NCBI RefSeq assembly: GCF_003576595.1
Contig: NZ_NQOU01000001.1
Location: 312,337-376,336, forward strand
DNA: 64,000 nucleotides
Direction: 5' to 3'
Origin: Neopusillimonas maritima
Lineage (GTDB): Bacteria; Pseudomonadota; Gammaproteobacteria; Burkholderiales; Burkholderiaceae_B
The notes under the pieces are model-generated. The model searched no databases. It had not been told where the DNA came from and worked only from the letters and a program-made list of their open reading frames with translations. Both the position numbers and the translations under genes were made by a program. This document shows, piece by piece, positions 37,091 through 47,328 of this stretch (its first letter is position 1; each line of letters opens with the position of its first letter).

Positions 37091-38236
37091 TCAGGTGGCA
37101 CCATTGGCCTGCGGGTCCAGTGCGTCGGGAACGGGTAAATCGGCGGGGTGCTGCGGCTCTGCGGCCAACCCCTCCTTCCAGCTGCGCAACTGGAATACCC
37201 AGGCTAGTACCTCAGCCACCGCTTTATATAGCTCGGCAGGAATTTCCTGACCTAATTCAACGTGTTCATGCAGCGCGCGCGCAAGCGGCGGCGCGCTAAG
37301 CTGCGGAACATCGTACTCTTCAGCCAGCATTCGAATGCGTGCGGCAATCAGGCCTGACCCTTTGGCAACCACACACGGCGCACCAAACCCGCCGGCTTCA
37401 TATTTCAATGCAACAGCGTAATGCGTCGGATTAGTGACGACCACATCGGCCTTCGGTACTTCCGCCATCATGCGACGGCGCGCCATGGCTCGCTGCTGCT
37501 GACGTATTCTGGCCTTTACGTGAGGATCTCCGTCACTCTCTTTGTGTTCCTGCTTAACGTCCTGCCGGCTCATGCGCAGTTTTTTATGGTGGCTGTACAA
37601 TTGCCATGGCACGTCAATTAGCACAATAAGTAACAACGCCGCCACGATCAGTGCACAACATAGCGCAACCAGGCGCATCCCGGCGGCAAGCGCCTGCGTT
37701 GTAGGCGCATACATTAGCGCAATCATTTGATCCTGATAAGACCAAATCACCACCGCCGCAATACCCCCGATCACAATGGCTTTTGCAATGGTTTTCAATA
37801 ACTCGACGAGCGTTTGCGCGGAAAACAGACGCATCACGCCTTTCAGCGGGTTCAACCGTTCGAACTTCGGTTGCAGGGCCTTACCAGAGAACAGTAATCC
37901 GCCCAATGACACAGAGGAAATAACGGCCAGAACCACCAGCGCACCGAAAACAGGAAACAACAGCACCAGGGCTTCCCAGGCAGCATTCACCGCCTGGCTT
38001 GTCATGACGCCCACATCGGTTCCCACACGCACATCGAAAGCCATGCCGGACCGGATCACACCCCGTAAAACGCGATAAAACTCAGCGCCCAGAAACCATA
38101 GCGCCGCGACCCCGCCCGCCAGAAGCATCAGGGTATTAAGCTCACGAGAGCGCGCAACCTGCCCTTCTTCTCGCGCCTTTTCAAGGCGCCTGGGCGTTGC
38201 GGCTTCGGTTTTTTCGAGATCGCTTTCCTCGGCCAT
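37091..38236 (-). CDS. flhB: Flagellar export switch protein FlhB
   Basis: FlhB controls the change from hook to filament export by cutting itself at NPTH. The 381-residue protein starts MAEESDLEKTEAATPRRLEK, has four membrane spans and carries NPTH at residues 269-272 (VVVTNPTHYAVALKY). The final domain is homologous to the separate FlhX at 7021-7323. The C-terminal tail is Pro/Ala-rich. A 158 bp gap separates it from cheZ, so it probably has its own promoter. Confidence 0.97.
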   Translation of the reverse strand: MAEESDLEKTEAATPRRLEKAREEGQVARSRELNTLMLLAGGVAALWFLGAEFYRVLRGVIRSGMAFDVRVGTDVGVMTSQAVNAAWEALVLLFPVFGALVVLAVISSVSLGGLLFSGKALQPKFERLNPLKGVMRLFSAQTLVELLKTIAKAIVIGGIAAVVIWSYQDQMIALMYAPTTQALAAGMRLVALCCALIVAALLLIVLIDVPWQLYSHHKKLRMSRQDVKQEHKESDGDPHVKARIRQQQRAMARRRMMAEVPKADVVVTNPTHYAVALKYEAGGFGAPCVVAKGSGLIAARIRMLAEEYDVPQLSAPPLARALHEHVELGQEIPAELYKAVAEVLAWVFQLRSWKEGLAAEPQHPADLPVPDALDPQANGAT

Positions 38237-38394
38237 GGATGAAAACTGCTTGCGGCAAACAATAGATAGGACAAATGACGGCCCATTGTATGGGCGGCCT
38301 TGTTTTACCTATCGGCGAAGTAACGCCTATAAAACCGCTTAATTCCACCGACCTCGGATGACTCCATGGCAACCCGCCCGGAGTCAAAGGGGAA

Positions 38395-39051
38395 CTAGAA
38401 CCCCAGGCTGGACAATAAATCGTCGACCTGATCTTGGTTTGAGACCACATCCGGCTTCTCGGCAGGTTTAATCTGCGGGCCGTTCAACAGTTGGTCAATT
38501 TCCTTGCGTTTGGCCTCTCGTTCTTCTTCCGGTAAGTGGCTGATCAGCACCTGGATGAGTTCGGTTTCTATGGAGTTAATGACGCCCAGCATGCGAGAAA
38601 TGACCTGGCCGGTAAGATCCTGAAAATCTTGCGCCATGATGATTTCCAGAATTTGCTGCTGCGCCGTTTTCGTTCTGTCGGGAATATCCTGCAGTAATGA
38701 ACGCGTGTCGTCTACCAGCTCGCGCGCCTGCGCCAGCTCGGCGGGTTGATCGAACCATGCCTGCCAACGCTGATCCAACGCTTCCGCTCTTTTTTGCATC
38801 TCTTCCTGAGCGGGCTGCATTTCTTCGGCAACATTCAACACCCGCGTGGCCGCCTGTTCGGTTTTATGCGCCACATAATCCAGACGCTCACGCGCATCGG
38901 GAATGGCGTCGGCTGCCTCGGTAATCGCGCGATCCAGCCCCAGTTCACGCATACTTTCGCGCAACATACGCGTAACATTGGCGACCTGTTGAATAAGTTC
39001 AGGTGTATTGGCATCGGCGCCTGGTTTTATGTGATTGCTCTCTGTCGACAT
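38395..39051 (-). CDS. cheZ: Protein phosphatase CheZ
   Basis: CheZ removes the phosphate from CheY. The 218-residue, mostly helical protein has the catalytic motif IMAQDFQDLTGQVISRM (with the Asp and Gln that act on phospho-CheY) and the CheY-binding tail near the end (VSNQDQVDDLLSSLGF). It lies 8 bp after cheY. Presence of CheZ fits beta/gamma-type chemotaxis. Confidence 0.96.
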   Translation of the reverse strand: MSTESNHIKPGADANTPELIQQVANVTRMLRESMRELGLDRAITEAADAIPDARERLDYVAHKTEQAATRVLNVAEEMQPAQEEMQKRAEALDQRWQAWFDQPAELAQARELVDDTRSLLQDIPDRTKTAQQQILEIIMAQDFQDLTGQVISRMLGVINSIETELIQVLISHLPEEEREAKRKEIDQLLNGPQIKPAEKPDVVSNQDQVDDLLSSLGF

Positions 39052-39059
39052 ACGGCCCC

Positions 39060-39449
39060 CTACCCACCCTGCTTGTCAAAGATCTTGTTGATTTTCTCCT
39101 CTAGCACTGCCGCAGTGAAGGGTTTAACCACGTAACCGTTTGCACCCGCCTTGGCAGCTGCAACAATATTTTCCTTCTTGGCTTCGGCGGTCACCATGAG
39201 CACAGGCGTCTTACCGAGCTTTTCATCGGCGCGAATTGCCTGCAACATCGATAGGCCGTCCATATTGGGCATGTTCCAATCGGATACGACAAGGTCAAAA
39301 TTGTTATCTCGAACCTTATCCAGCCCCATCTGCCCGTCCTCGGCCTCGTCGACATTCTCAAAACCCAGGTCTTTCAATAAGTTACGAATAATTCGGCGCA
39401 TGGTTGGAAAATCATCCACCACCAGAATCTTGATGTTTTTCTGTACCAC
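39060..39449 (-). CDS. cheY: Chemotaxis response regulator CheY
   Basis: CheY is the single-domain response regulator that binds FliM when phosphorylated. The GTG at 39449 is chosen because GGGAG sits 6 bp upstream and the resulting 129 residues match the family; a longer frame to 39485 adds 12 unlikely residues. Key residues are Asp12-Asp13, the phospho-acceptor Asp57 ([12 protein letters not shown]), Thr87 (MVTAEA) and Lys109 (VVKPF). It lies between cheB and cheZ. Confidence 0.97.
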   Translation of the reverse strand: MVQKNIKILVVDDFPTMRRIIRNLLKDLGFENVDEAEDGQMGLDKVRDNNFDLVVSDWNMPNMDGLSMLQAIRADEKLGKTPVLMVTAEAKKENIVAAAKAGANGYVVKPFTAAVLEEKINKIFDKQGG

Positions 39450-39497
39450 TTTGCACTCCCAAAAAATTGAATACGCTAAATGCAAACGTAATAAAAA

Positions 39498-40553
39498 TTA
39501 AACCCGATGCCCGTACGCGCCGGCACTACCAAGCAAGGTCTCGCTCATTTGCGACAAGGGCACGGCTTGATCCGTCGCACCGATCAAAAGCGCTTCGCGA
39601 GGCATCCCGAATACAACACAACTGGCCTCATCTTGTGCGAAGGTGGTCGCACCCGCCTGTTTCATGGCCAGCATGCCTTGGGCACCATCTTTACCCATCC
39701 CGGTTAAAAGTGCGCCCACGGCATTTTTTCCCGCCACTTCGGCCACCGAGTGAAACAGCACGTCGACCGATGGTCGATGCCGATTCACCGGCTCGGTTTC
39801 TTCCAAATGGATAACATAATTGGCACCCGAGCGAGCCAACTTCATGTGCGCTACGCCTCCTGGCGCAAGATACACATGCCCCGGCAATATTCGATCTCCG
39901 TCTTGCGCCTCATGAACACTCACTGCGCAAATATTATCAAGGCGCTGCACGAAAGAGCGCGTAAACCCAGCCGGCATATGCTGCGTAATGAGAATTGCAG
40001 GGCTATTCGCCGGCATCGGCATGAGCACTTGGCGAATCGCCTCCGTTCCCCCTGTTGAGGCGCCAATCGCGATCAACTTTTCCGTTGTCGAAAAAACCGG
40101 ACTTAAACGGCGCGGGGTGTCGCCTTTATCTGTGGCCGGACGCGGTTTGGGACGCGACTTGGCGGCCACCCGAATCTTCTCGGCGATTAGGTCGCTATAT
40201 TCAACCAAACCATCGCGCAAGCCCAGCTTGGGCTTGGTGACAAAATCAACCGCACCCAATTCAAGTGCACGAATCGTCACCTCTGAGTTACGTTCCGTCA
40301 GCGACGACACCATCACCACCGGCATAGGCCGCAACCGCATTAAACGCTCGAGAAAATCAAGCCCGTCCATCCGCGGCATTTCAACATCAAGCGTCAGGAC
40401 GTCAGGATTATGTTGTTTGATCAACTCACGCGCAACCAAAGGGTCCGGCGCAACCGCCACGACTTCCATATCGGGCTGCCCGTTGATGATTTCCTTCATC
40501 AAACCACGCACCAACGCAGAATCATCGACACACAAAACCCGAATCTTGCTCAT
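39498..40553 (-). CDS. cheB: Chemoreceptor glutamate methylesterase / deamidase CheB
   Basis: CheB removes methyl groups from chemoreceptors. The 351-residue protein has an N-terminal receiver domain with phospho-acceptor Asp56 ([18 protein letters not shown]), a linker, and the methylesterase domain with the Ser-His-Asp triad in [24 protein letters not shown] and [13 protein letters not shown]. It lies 39 bp after cheR. No cheD lies between them. Confidence 0.97.
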   Translation of the reverse strand: MSKIRVLCVDDSALVRGLMKEIINGQPDMEVVAVAPDPLVARELIKQHNPDVLTLDVEMPRMDGLDFLERLMRLRPMPVVMVSSLTERNSEVTIRALELGAVDFVTKPKLGLRDGLVEYSDLIAEKIRVAAKSRPKPRPATDKGDTPRRLSPVFSTTEKLIAIGASTGGTEAIRQVLMPMPANSPAILITQHMPAGFTRSFVQRLDNICAVSVHEAQDGDRILPGHVYLAPGGVAHMKLARSGANYVIHLEETEPVNRHRPSVDVLFHSVAEVAGKNAVGALLTGMGKDGAQGMLAMKQAGATTFAQDEASCVVFGMPREALLIGATDQAVPLSQMSETLLGSAGAYGHRV

Positions 40554-40592
40554 TCAACTACCTTTTTCATTCACACACCCCAAAACCGTACC

Positions 40593-41435
40593 TTAACCCA
40601 CCGCCGTATACACTGTTTGCCCTTGCAGCTTGAAGCGTTTTGTCAGATAGGTGAAGTTTTCTGAATGTCCGGCAAACAATAAGCCATCTTTTTTCAATAA
40701 TGGGGCAAAGCGGTCGAGCAGCACGCTTTGCGTGTCGCGATCAAAGTAGATCATGGTGTTACGACAAAATATCGCATCGAACTTACCGTCAACGGGCCAA
40801 CGGGAATCGAGCAGATTCAACGGTTCAAAATCGATCATGTCACGCAGTATTGGCTTGACCCTGACCAATCCCGCTTTAGCCGCCGTCCCTCTGAGAAAAT
40901 ACTTTTTGAGTAAGACCTCGGGAATATCCTTGACGCGCTCCAGGGTATAAACACCTTTACGCGCCCGGGCGATGGCATGAGTATCGATATCGGTTGCCCA
41001 AACCCTGCACTGCCCCTGCGCAGCCGGTAGCGCCTCACACAAAGTCATCGCAAGCGAATACGGTTCCTCACCGGTCGAGGCCGCAGCACACCAAATTGAT
41101 ATAGGCTTGCTTCGGGTTCGAACAAACTTCTTTAATATTTCAAAATGGTGTTGTTCGCGAAAAAAGGCAGTGTGGTTAATTGTGAAAGCGTTCACGAAAT
41201 CATGCCATTCATCCGAATCGGGGCTTTGCGCCAAAACAGACAAATAGGCACCTACGCTTTCAGCGCCCATTCGACGCGCCCGCATACCCAACGTGCGAAT
41301 CGCCATTTCACGTTTATGTTCACCCAGCAAAATACCGGTGCGTGCCTTCAGCATACGCGCGGCACGCTCAAACTCTTCCGGCTCAACGGCCAGCACACTA
41401 GGCGCCAGTTGAGCAAACAATGATGTCGTAGTCAA
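40593..41435 (-). CDS. cheR: Chemotaxis protein methyltransferase CheR
   Basis: CheR methylates receptor glutamates using SAM. The 280-residue protein has an N-terminal helical domain and the SAM-binding domain (ISIWCAAASTGEEPYSLAM, RVWATDIDTHAIARAR, FDAIFCRNTMIYFD). The start appears to be TTG 41435; there is no in-frame ATG nearby. It lies 13 bp after cheW. Confidence 0.96.
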   Translation of the reverse strand: MTTTSLFAQLAPSVLAVEPEEFERAARMLKARTGILLGEHKREMAIRTLGMRARRMGAESVGAYLSVLAQSPDSDEWHDFVNAFTINHTAFFREQHHFEILKKFVRTRSKPISIWCAAASTGEEPYSLAMTLCEALPAAQGQCRVWATDIDTHAIARARKGVYTLERVKDIPEVLLKKYFLRGTAAKAGLVRVKPILRDMIDFEPLNLLDSRWPVDGKFDAIFCRNTMIYFDRDTQSVLLDRFAPLLKKDGLLFAGHSENFTYLTKRFKLQGQTVYTAVG

Positions 41436-41448
41436 TTTATGCCGCTTA

Positions 41449-41949
41449 TCAGGTAACAGCCTGCTCTACCAGCGCCATTTCATTGCTGGTCATGAGTTTT
41501 TCAATATCGACCAGAATAATCATACGTTCGCCGACGGTGCCGATGCCCGTTAAATACTCCGTGGAAAAAGCCGTACCGAACTGCGGCGCGGCGCTGGTTT
41601 GCGACGGATTCAACATTAAAACGTCGGATACGCCGTCGACAACCACACCCACAACCCGCGAGGCAATATTCAGAATAACTACAACAGTTTGCTGGTTATA
41701 TTCCACGTTATCCAGGTTGAATTTGATACGCATGTCGACAATGGGCACGATAACGCCGCGCAAATTGGTCACGCCTTTGATAAAAGAAGGGACGTTGGCA
41801 ATACGGGTGACGCTTTGATCGTCGTATCCACGAATTTCCTGAACTTTCAGGATGTCGATACCATACTCCTGGTTAGCAAGGGTGAAAATCAGATATTCCT
41901 TGCCATCACCCTCAGTGGAGCCGGCTTTGTTCTGCGCGTCATTAAGCAT
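41449..41949 (-). CDS. cheW: Chemotaxis coupling protein CheW
   Basis: CheW connects receptors to CheA. The 166-residue protein is a single CheW (SH3-like) domain: [52 protein letters not shown]. It overlaps cheA by 8 bp, so the two are likely co-translated. Confidence 0.97.
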   Translation of the reverse strand: MLNDAQNKAGSTEGDGKEYLIFTLANQEYGIDILKVQEIRGYDDQSVTRIANVPSFIKGVTNLRGVIVPIVDMRIKFNLDNVEYNQQTVVVILNIASRVVGVVVDGVSDVLMLNPSQTSAAPQFGTAFSTEYLTGIGTVGERMIILVDIEKLMTSNEMALVEQAVT

Positions 41950-44041
41950 AATGTTCTCCGATAACAGTCATATTGGGGCTGGGGGTAACGCCTTTGTTAC
42001 GCGTCATGCGCATTAAAGCAAACACATCAACAATCAGCGCAACACTACCGTCACCCAGAATGGTGGCAGCTGATATGCCGGGGATTTTCCGGTAATTGGC
42101 TTCCAGGTTCTTCACCACCACTTGTTGCTGACCCACCAAATGGTCAACCAGCAAGGCAAATCGGCTTTCCTCGGCCTGTAAAATAACCGCAATCGACTGG
42201 TTGATATCTGTTTGGGCCCCCTCAACATTGAAAATGTCGTGCAGCGCTACAAGCGGGAGGTATTCTCCCCGCACATGCAGTACTTGCTCGGTTTGCGAAA
42301 TATGGTGTATTTGCTCAGCGCTTGGCTGCAGTGATTCGGTAACGTGGCTAAGCGGCAACACAAAAATCTCCTGTCCCACCTGAACTGACATACCGTCGAG
42401 AATGGCCAGTGTCAGAGGCAGAAAGATGCGTGTTGTGGTGCCCTGCCCAGGCCGTGAGCTAAGCTGGATATGCCCACCCATATCCTGGATATTGCGGCGT
42501 ACCACATCCATACCTACACCCCGACCCGATATTTCGGTTACTTTTTCGGCGGTGGAGAACCCAGGGGCAAAGATCAATTGCCATACTTCTTCATCGGGTG
42601 TGCTGTCACTAACCGGCATGCCGCGCTCAGCAGCCTTTCTCAAGATGCGCTCGCGGCTCAGGCCACCGCCGTCATCGGCAACCTCAATCACAATCTGCCC
42701 ACCCAGGTGCTGAGCGGACAACGTTAAATTCCCTTCAGCGGGTTTACCGTTTGCAGCACGCACATCGGGCGCTTCAATGCCGTGGTCGATACTATTGCGC
42801 ACTAAGTGCGTTAAAGGATCGATAATGCGTTCAATCAGGCTTTTATCCAGTTCCGTGGCCTGGCCTTTGGTCGTCAGGCGAATTTGCTTGCCCAGCTTGG
42901 CCGCCGATTCCCGCACAACACGGGGAAAGCGGCTGAACACATAATCCATTGGCATCATGCGAATCGACATCACCGCTTCCTGCAAGTCCCGTGCGTTGCG
43001 CTCGAGATGCTCGATACCATTCAGCAAACGATCATGTATAACGGGATCAAGCGAAGACGCTGTTTGAACCAGCATCGCCTGGGTGATAACCAACTCACCA
43101 ACCAAGTTGATGATTTGATCAACCTTTTCAACCCCCACCCGTAATGTTGACTCTTTAGAGGCTGCACGGGCCGCGTCACGCTGAACACCTGGGGAGTCGG
43201 CCGCCGGCACATCGGTTACGTTGTCGGCTGCGCTGGTATCAGCTTGAGAGGGTTCGACAGCGGCATCAGCTGTCGGCTTTTCATCTGCACTTGCCGAGTC
43301 TGACGGCAACGCAGCATGAACGACCGTTACTTGGCCGGCATCAATGACAAAACAACATACCGCCTCAATATCAGTGGCCGTCTCGGTCGTTTCAAGCCAA
43401 AGCTGCAGGGTATCGCCCTGACGCTCACGATGCAAAATGGAACCCATCAGAGCCATTTCGGCCTCTAGCGAGGCGGCATCTTTGTCGTTTAATCGCAACA
43501 ACGTAATATGTAATGGTCCCGTTTGCGCCGGCGAGGCGGCATCGGGTTCCAAGGACACTTGCGCGGAGCTTGTCTCAACCGCAGGTTCAGACTGCGTCTG
43601 CCCTGCGTTCGGATCAGGCAAATCCATAACCTGCCCCCCTTTTTCTTCAACGGCCAACTGCTGCAATTGCCGGCAAATGCGCTCATAAGCCTGTTCATCG
43701 GGGCGCTCACCGTTGCGATATGCAGACACTTGATCAGATAACACGTCTTTCGTTTCCAGGAAAAGGTCAATCATGTCTTTACGCAGAGCCATCTCGCCCA
43801 TGCGCAAGGCGTCGAGCAGGTTCTCGAGCAAATGAGTGGTATTGGCCAGTTCACCAAAACAGCCAAAAGTACCCGCCCCACCTTTAATTGAATGCGCAGC
43901 CCGGAAAATGGCATTTAATTGATCTATATCGGGCTGTTCTATATTCAATTGGAGCAGTGTTTGCTCCATCTCGGCGAGCAGTTCATCCGCTTCATCGAAA
44001 AACATGTCGTAGAACTGGCTAAGGTCGACACCTTCGCTCAT
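41942..44041 (-). CDS. cheA: Chemotaxis sensor histidine kinase CheA
   Basis: CheA transfers phosphate to CheY and CheB. The 699-residue protein has the Hpt domain with phospho-acceptor His50 ([15 protein letters not shown]) and a P2-like region. A Pro/Ala/Ser-rich linker (about 260-300) precedes the dimerisation helices, the kinase domain ([39 protein letters not shown]) and a C-terminal CheW-like domain. It lies between motB and cheW. Confidence 0.97.
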   Translation of the reverse strand: MSEGVDLSQFYDMFFDEADELLAEMEQTLLQLNIEQPDIDQLNAIFRAAHSIKGGAGTFGCFGELANTTHLLENLLDALRMGEMALRKDMIDLFLETKDVLSDQVSAYRNGERPDEQAYERICRQLQQLAVEEKGGQVMDLPDPNAGQTQSEPAVETSSAQVSLEPDAASPAQTGPLHITLLRLNDKDAASLEAEMALMGSILHRERQGDTLQLWLETTETATDIEAVCCFVIDAGQVTVVHAALPSDSASADEKPTADAAVEPSQADTSAADNVTDVPAADSPGVQRDAARAASKESTLRVGVEKVDQIINLVGELVITQAMLVQTASSLDPVIHDRLLNGIEHLERNARDLQEAVMSIRMMPMDYVFSRFPRVVRESAAKLGKQIRLTTKGQATELDKSLIERIIDPLTHLVRNSIDHGIEAPDVRAANGKPAEGNLTLSAQHLGGQIVIEVADDGGGLSRERILRKAAERGMPVSDSTPDEEVWQLIFAPGFSTAEKVTEISGRGVGMDVVRRNIQDMGGHIQLSSRPGQGTTTRIFLPLTLAILDGMSVQVGQEIFVLPLSHVTESLQPSAEQIHHISQTEQVLHVRGEYLPLVALHDIFNVEGAQTDINQSIAVILQAEESRFALLVDHLVGQQQVVVKNLEANYRKIPGISAATILGDGSVALIVDVFALMRMTRNKGVTPSPNMTVIGEHYA

Positions 44042-44053
44042 AAGTATCCTTCT

Positions 44054-45001
44054 TTACCGCGTTTGGTTGCTTTCCGGCGATCGGGCCCCTGTTACCGCTT
44101 CGGAGCCCGACGCCCCCATGGAATTTTCAACAGCTTCAGCGACATTGCCTTGCGCATCGACCGACAAATTACCCGTGGCATTTTCTTGATCGATTCGACG
44201 CTCAGTGCGCTGATTTAGTACTACCAAGCTAATACGACGGTTAACGGCGGCATTGGGATCATCTTTAATTAGATTAACGGTTGAGGCCAAACCAAGGATG
44301 CGTTTGACCTTGCCTTCTTGCATGCCGCCGGCCACCAACTCCTGACGTGCCGCGTTGGCCCGGTCGGCTGACAGCTCCCAATTACTGTAGGCACGTTCGC
44401 CGCGCGCATATTGTTGTGCATCGGTATGCCCTGAAATGGTCACCGAATTTGAAATTTGGTTAAACAAAGGGCCAAGCTCACGCAAGATGGTGCGCATATA
44501 AGGTTGAACCACTGCGCTGCCGATTTGAAACATAGGCCGATTTTGTTGATCCACAATTTGAATGCGCAAGCCTTCCGGTGTCATATCAAGCAACAATTGC
44601 GGGCGAAACTGGCGTAAAACCGGATCGGTATCGATAAGCGCTTCGAGCTGGGTTTTCAAATCCTGCAACCGTTGCGTATCACGCTGGTCGTTCTCCTGAT
44701 TCGCGGGGCGCACCGGCAAGGGGTTTTTATTCGGAATCACGCTGGGCGACTGCCCGGGAATAATCGATTTACTGTCATTGGTTCGCTCACCACCGCGAAT
44801 GGCATCCATTAAAGGCATGCGGAAATACTCGGCCATTTCCCCGAGACTCTCCCGCGGGATGAGCGCAACCAGCCACATTACCAGAAAAAAAGCCATCATT
44901 GCCGTCACGTAATCGGCATAGGCAATCTTCCAAGCCCCCCCATGATGGGCGGCGTGCTCACGGCGCTTGCGGCGTATAACGATCCGGGGCGCATCACTCA
45001 T
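44054..45001 (-). CDS. motB: Flagellar motor stator protein MotB
   Basis: MotB anchors the stator to peptidoglycan and supplies the proton-binding Asp. The 315-residue protein has one membrane span (about residues 28-48; KIAYADYVTAMMAFFLVMWLV, where the Asp is the proton acceptor) and an OmpA-like peptidoglycan-binding domain with ISGHTDAQQYARGERAYSNWEL and RANAARQELV. It lies 14 bp after motA. Confidence 0.97.
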   Translation of the reverse strand: MSDAPRIVIRRKRREHAAHHGGAWKIAYADYVTAMMAFFLVMWLVALIPRESLGEMAEYFRMPLMDAIRGGERTNDSKSIIPGQSPSVIPNKNPLPVRPANQENDQRDTQRLQDLKTQLEALIDTDPVLRQFRPQLLLDMTPEGLRIQIVDQQNRPMFQIGSAVVQPYMRTILRELGPLFNQISNSVTISGHTDAQQYARGERAYSNWELSADRANAARQELVAGGMQEGKVKRILGLASTVNLIKDDPNAAVNRRISLVVLNQRTERRIDQENATGNLSVDAQGNVAEAVENSMGASGSEAVTGARSPESNQTR

Positions 45002-45015
45002 GACGTTTCCCCTGT

Positions 45016-45885
45016 TTACTTACGACCTGCCGAGCGCGCCTGACGCACATGCTCTTCCAGTTCCTGGAACGACGGACGCTCATCAGAGAACAACACCTTG
45101 CGCCCGAACTCAACCGCCAATTGCGGCGGATAGCCGTTCATATAGGCAAGTAATGTAACTTTGATGCACTCAAGCACCTTCAACGATGCTTCGTTGCGCC
45201 GCTCCATGGCTGAAGCGGCCGGTGCCACAAACCCGTAGGCCAGCAAAATCCCCAAAAACGTCCCGACCATGGCTTTGGAAATAAGATCGGCCAAAACGGC
45301 AGGAGGCTGATCAACCGAGGCCAGCGCTTTAATGACGCCCAGCACCGCCGCCACGATCCCGAAGGCGGGAAGCGCATCGGCAACAACTGATAAAGCGCGC
45401 GATGGAACGCTGACTTCCTGATGGTGGGCATCCAGCTCCTGGTCCATCAGGGTTTCGATTTCGAAAGGACTCATATTGCCGCTAATCATCAAGCGCATAT
45501 AGTCGGTAATGAACTCGACCAAATGATGGTCTTTCAAAATTCGGGGATACTCCGCAAAAACCGGGCTTTTATCCGGCTCCTCGATATCGGCTTCAATCGT
45601 CATCAAGCCGTCGCGACGCGCTTTGTTCAACAATACAAAAAGCAGCGCCATGAGCTCCATATACAGGGCTTTGTCGTAAGGCGTGCGGCGAAATATTCCG
45701 GGAATGGCCTTGAGCAACAGTTTGATGGAGCGCATGTTGTTCGCCGCCAGGTAGGCACCCAGCGCCGCGCCCCCAATTAAAACGAACTCGAACGGCTGAT
45801 ACAAGGCGCCAAGATAGCCCCCCAACCCCACATAGCTGCCGAAAACCGACAACATAACGATGACAAAACCTAAAAAGATCAGCAC
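45016..45885 (-). CDS. motA: Flagellar motor stator protein MotA
   Basis: MotA forms the five-subunit ring around MotB that drives FliG. The GTG at 45885 is preferred (AGAGG 7 bp upstream; MLIFLGFVIVMLSVFGSYVG is the classic start), giving 289 residues; the longer frame to 45957 would read through a terminator stem. Four membrane spans and the cytoplasmic loop (KSPVFAEYPRILKDHHLVEFI) match the family. It starts the mot-che operon behind the flhDC terminator. Confidence 0.96.
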   Translation of the reverse strand: MLIFLGFVIVMLSVFGSYVGLGGYLGALYQPFEFVLIGGAALGAYLAANNMRSIKLLLKAIPGIFRRTPYDKALYMELMALLFVLLNKARRDGLMTIEADIEEPDKSPVFAEYPRILKDHHLVEFITDYMRLMISGNMSPFEIETLMDQELDAHHQEVSVPSRALSVVADALPAFGIVAAVLGVIKALASVDQPPAVLADLISKAMVGTFLGILLAYGFVAPAASAMERRNEASLKVLECIKVTLLAYMNGYPPQLAVEFGRKVLFSDERPSFQELEEHVRQARSAGRK

Positions 45886-45942
45886 GGGTAAACCTCTGAT
45901 TAATCCTATGAGCGCACTATCATCGCCTGATTCACCCAAAAT

Positions 45943-45968
45943 AAAAATGCCCGTCAACGGGCATTTTT
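45943..45968 (-). terminator. Rho-independent terminator of flhDC
   Basis: AAAAATGCCC (45943-45952), a 6-nt loop, GGGCATTTTT (45959-45968). Read on the minus strand this is a perfect stem followed by a U-run, 39 bp past the flhC stop and about 58 bp before the motA start. It separates the regulator operon flhDC from motAB-cheAWRBYZ. It would work in either direction. Confidence 0.8.
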
Positions 45969-46006
45969 ACACCTAAATCCGGCGGCTAAAAAAACAAACA
46001 GGGCAT

Positions 46007-46579
46007 TCAAACGGTTACAACCTGCTCCTCGGCCGTGCGACGCGCGCGATTGGCGCGTGTTTTGCCCGCTCTCGGTGGGGGCCGACATATCGCGCAAACA
46101 AAGCCCTTCTGAGGGTCGTGGGCATGCGCAACAAAATGCCCTGTACAACGCTCACATTGAGATAATTGCAACAGACCGCTTTCAAAAAACCTGACCAACA
46201 TCCAGGCACGAGTAAAACTCAACAAGGGCTCCGAAGTATCAACGCCACCGCGGCCGGCCCCGGCCTGCTCCAGGTAAACCTTGTAGGCCTCAATAAGCGC
46301 GTAAGCGTTCTTTGAAGGCGTATGCTCGTGAATATACGAATAAATATTGTAAAAAAGGCTTGAATGAATGTTAGGAAGCCACGTCATGAACCAATCAACC
46401 GAGAACGGCAACATTCCCTTGGGCGGCGAGCAACCTTTAACCTCGCGATAAAGTTTCGCGAGCCGGTCGTAACTAAGCGAAGTTTCCGCCTGGAGCACTT
46501 GCAGACGAGCCCCCAACGAAACCATTTGTGAAGCCAGCATTATTTCTTCGGCTTCTTTAGCGACGCTTTTAATGGCCAT
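46007..46579 (-). CDS. flhC: Flagellar transcriptional activator FlhC
   Basis: FlhC is the DNA-binding partner in the FlhD4C2 master regulator. The 190-residue protein has the conserved SLSYDRLAKLYREVKGCSPPKGMLPFS stretch (cited as LSYDRLAKLYREVKG) and the zinc-binding Cys cluster near the C-terminus (CERCTGHFVAHAHD, FVCAICRPP). It follows flhD by 33 bp and is closed by a terminator. Confidence 0.96.
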   Translation of the reverse strand: MAIKSVAKEAEEIMLASQMVSLGARLQVLQAETSLSYDRLAKLYREVKGCSPPKGMLPFSVDWFMTWLPNIHSSLFYNIYSYIHEHTPSKNAYALIEAYKVYLEQAGAGRGGVDTSEPLLSFTRAWMLVRFFESGLLQLSQCERCTGHFVAHAHDPQKGFVCAICRPPPRAGKTRANRARRTAEEQVVTV

Positions 46580-46612
46580 GACGATATCCTTAAAACGAAT
46601 CAGACGGCTTTA

Positions 46613-46936
46613 TCAGGAAGCCGCAACCTCTTCGCGACGCGACAGCAATATAGTGGAGTGAGCTTGCTGCAAAACGCCGTCGAGCACACCGCGTGTTAAA
46701 GAAGTAAGCAATGCCGCGTCATCGAGACGGAAACCGCAAACCAGTGAACTTGAACTTGCCAGGCGAACCAACTGCGCCGGCGAAAGTTGCAAAAGAATAT
46801 CGGCGGCATCTTTACCAATACCCAGGCGGAACATGCCGCTTGCCAGGTTATCGCGTAACAAACGTTGGGCCAGCATAAGATACGACAGGTTGACTTCCTG
46901 AATATCCTGCGTAATGTTATTTGTTTGAACTGACAC
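46613..46936 (-). CDS. flhD: Flagellar transcriptional activator FlhD
   Basis: FlhD joins FlhC to activate class II flagellar genes. The 107-residue helical protein has the family stretch [20 protein letters not shown] and [19 protein letters not shown]. The GTG start (46936) is preceded by AAGGAA. Its promoter region is the long AT-rich intergenic region shared with glpK. Confidence 0.95.
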   Translation of the reverse strand: MSVQTNNITQDIQEVNLSYLMLAQRLLRDNLASGMFRLGIGKDAADILLQLSPAQLVRLASSSSLVCGFRLDDAALLTSLTRGVLDGVLQQAHSTILLSRREEVAAS

Positions 46937-47328
46937 GTTAGTATTCCTTTAAAGATAGAGACAATTGGATTGGCTCAAATTCTAGTGAAACATCTCGACA
47001 AGATTATGACAAACAGCTGGTAACAAATGAAAAATCATTAAAAACAAATAGGCCATTTTTCATATAAATCAGAAACTTAGCCCAAAAGGCCTAGATTCAC
47101 CCAATTGCTCAAAATATCGAAAAACACTTAGCCCAAAGTAAGTTGCAACTAGAAGAGACGAAGGTAAATCAAAAATTATTAAATAAAAACAATTACTTAG
47201 GCTTTTCCGCTCTTTTTAAGCCGACTTAAATTGTTAAGTTTTGTTTTATGACGAACAAAATGTACAACACAACCGATGACTAACGGACTAGGCCTTAAAG
47301 CCCATTTACTTAAATTTAATTTTGATGT
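46937..47328. promoter_or_regulatory. flhDC-glpK divergent control region
   Basis: These 392 bp hold no gene and are much richer in A+T than the surroundings, as expected for a heavily regulated flhDC promoter. I see a perfect 9-bp inverted repeat ATGAAAAAT/ATTTTTCAT (47027-47035 and 47055-47063) and a 12-bp direct repeat ACTTAGCCCAAA at 47075-47086 and 47126-47137 (51 bp apart). A shorter ACTTAGG lies at 47195-47201. No CRP-type site is obvious by eye. Confidence 0.6.

Noticed and set aside
38309-38335. Possible sigma-28 promoter (minus strand) before flhB: GCCGATAG with an 11-bp spacer
   Set aside because: The -10 looks good, but the -35 (GTTTTATA) does not resemble TAAAGTTT; flhB is normally class II.
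43021-43770. Open frames antisense and out of frame in cheA
   Set aside because: They overlap the well-conserved CheA frame and have no recognisable protein features.
45909-45942. Possible sigma-28 promoter for motA
   Set aside because: The best alignment (TTTATTTT-N11-GCGATGAT) matches too few consensus positions and lies in the U-run of the flhDC terminator.
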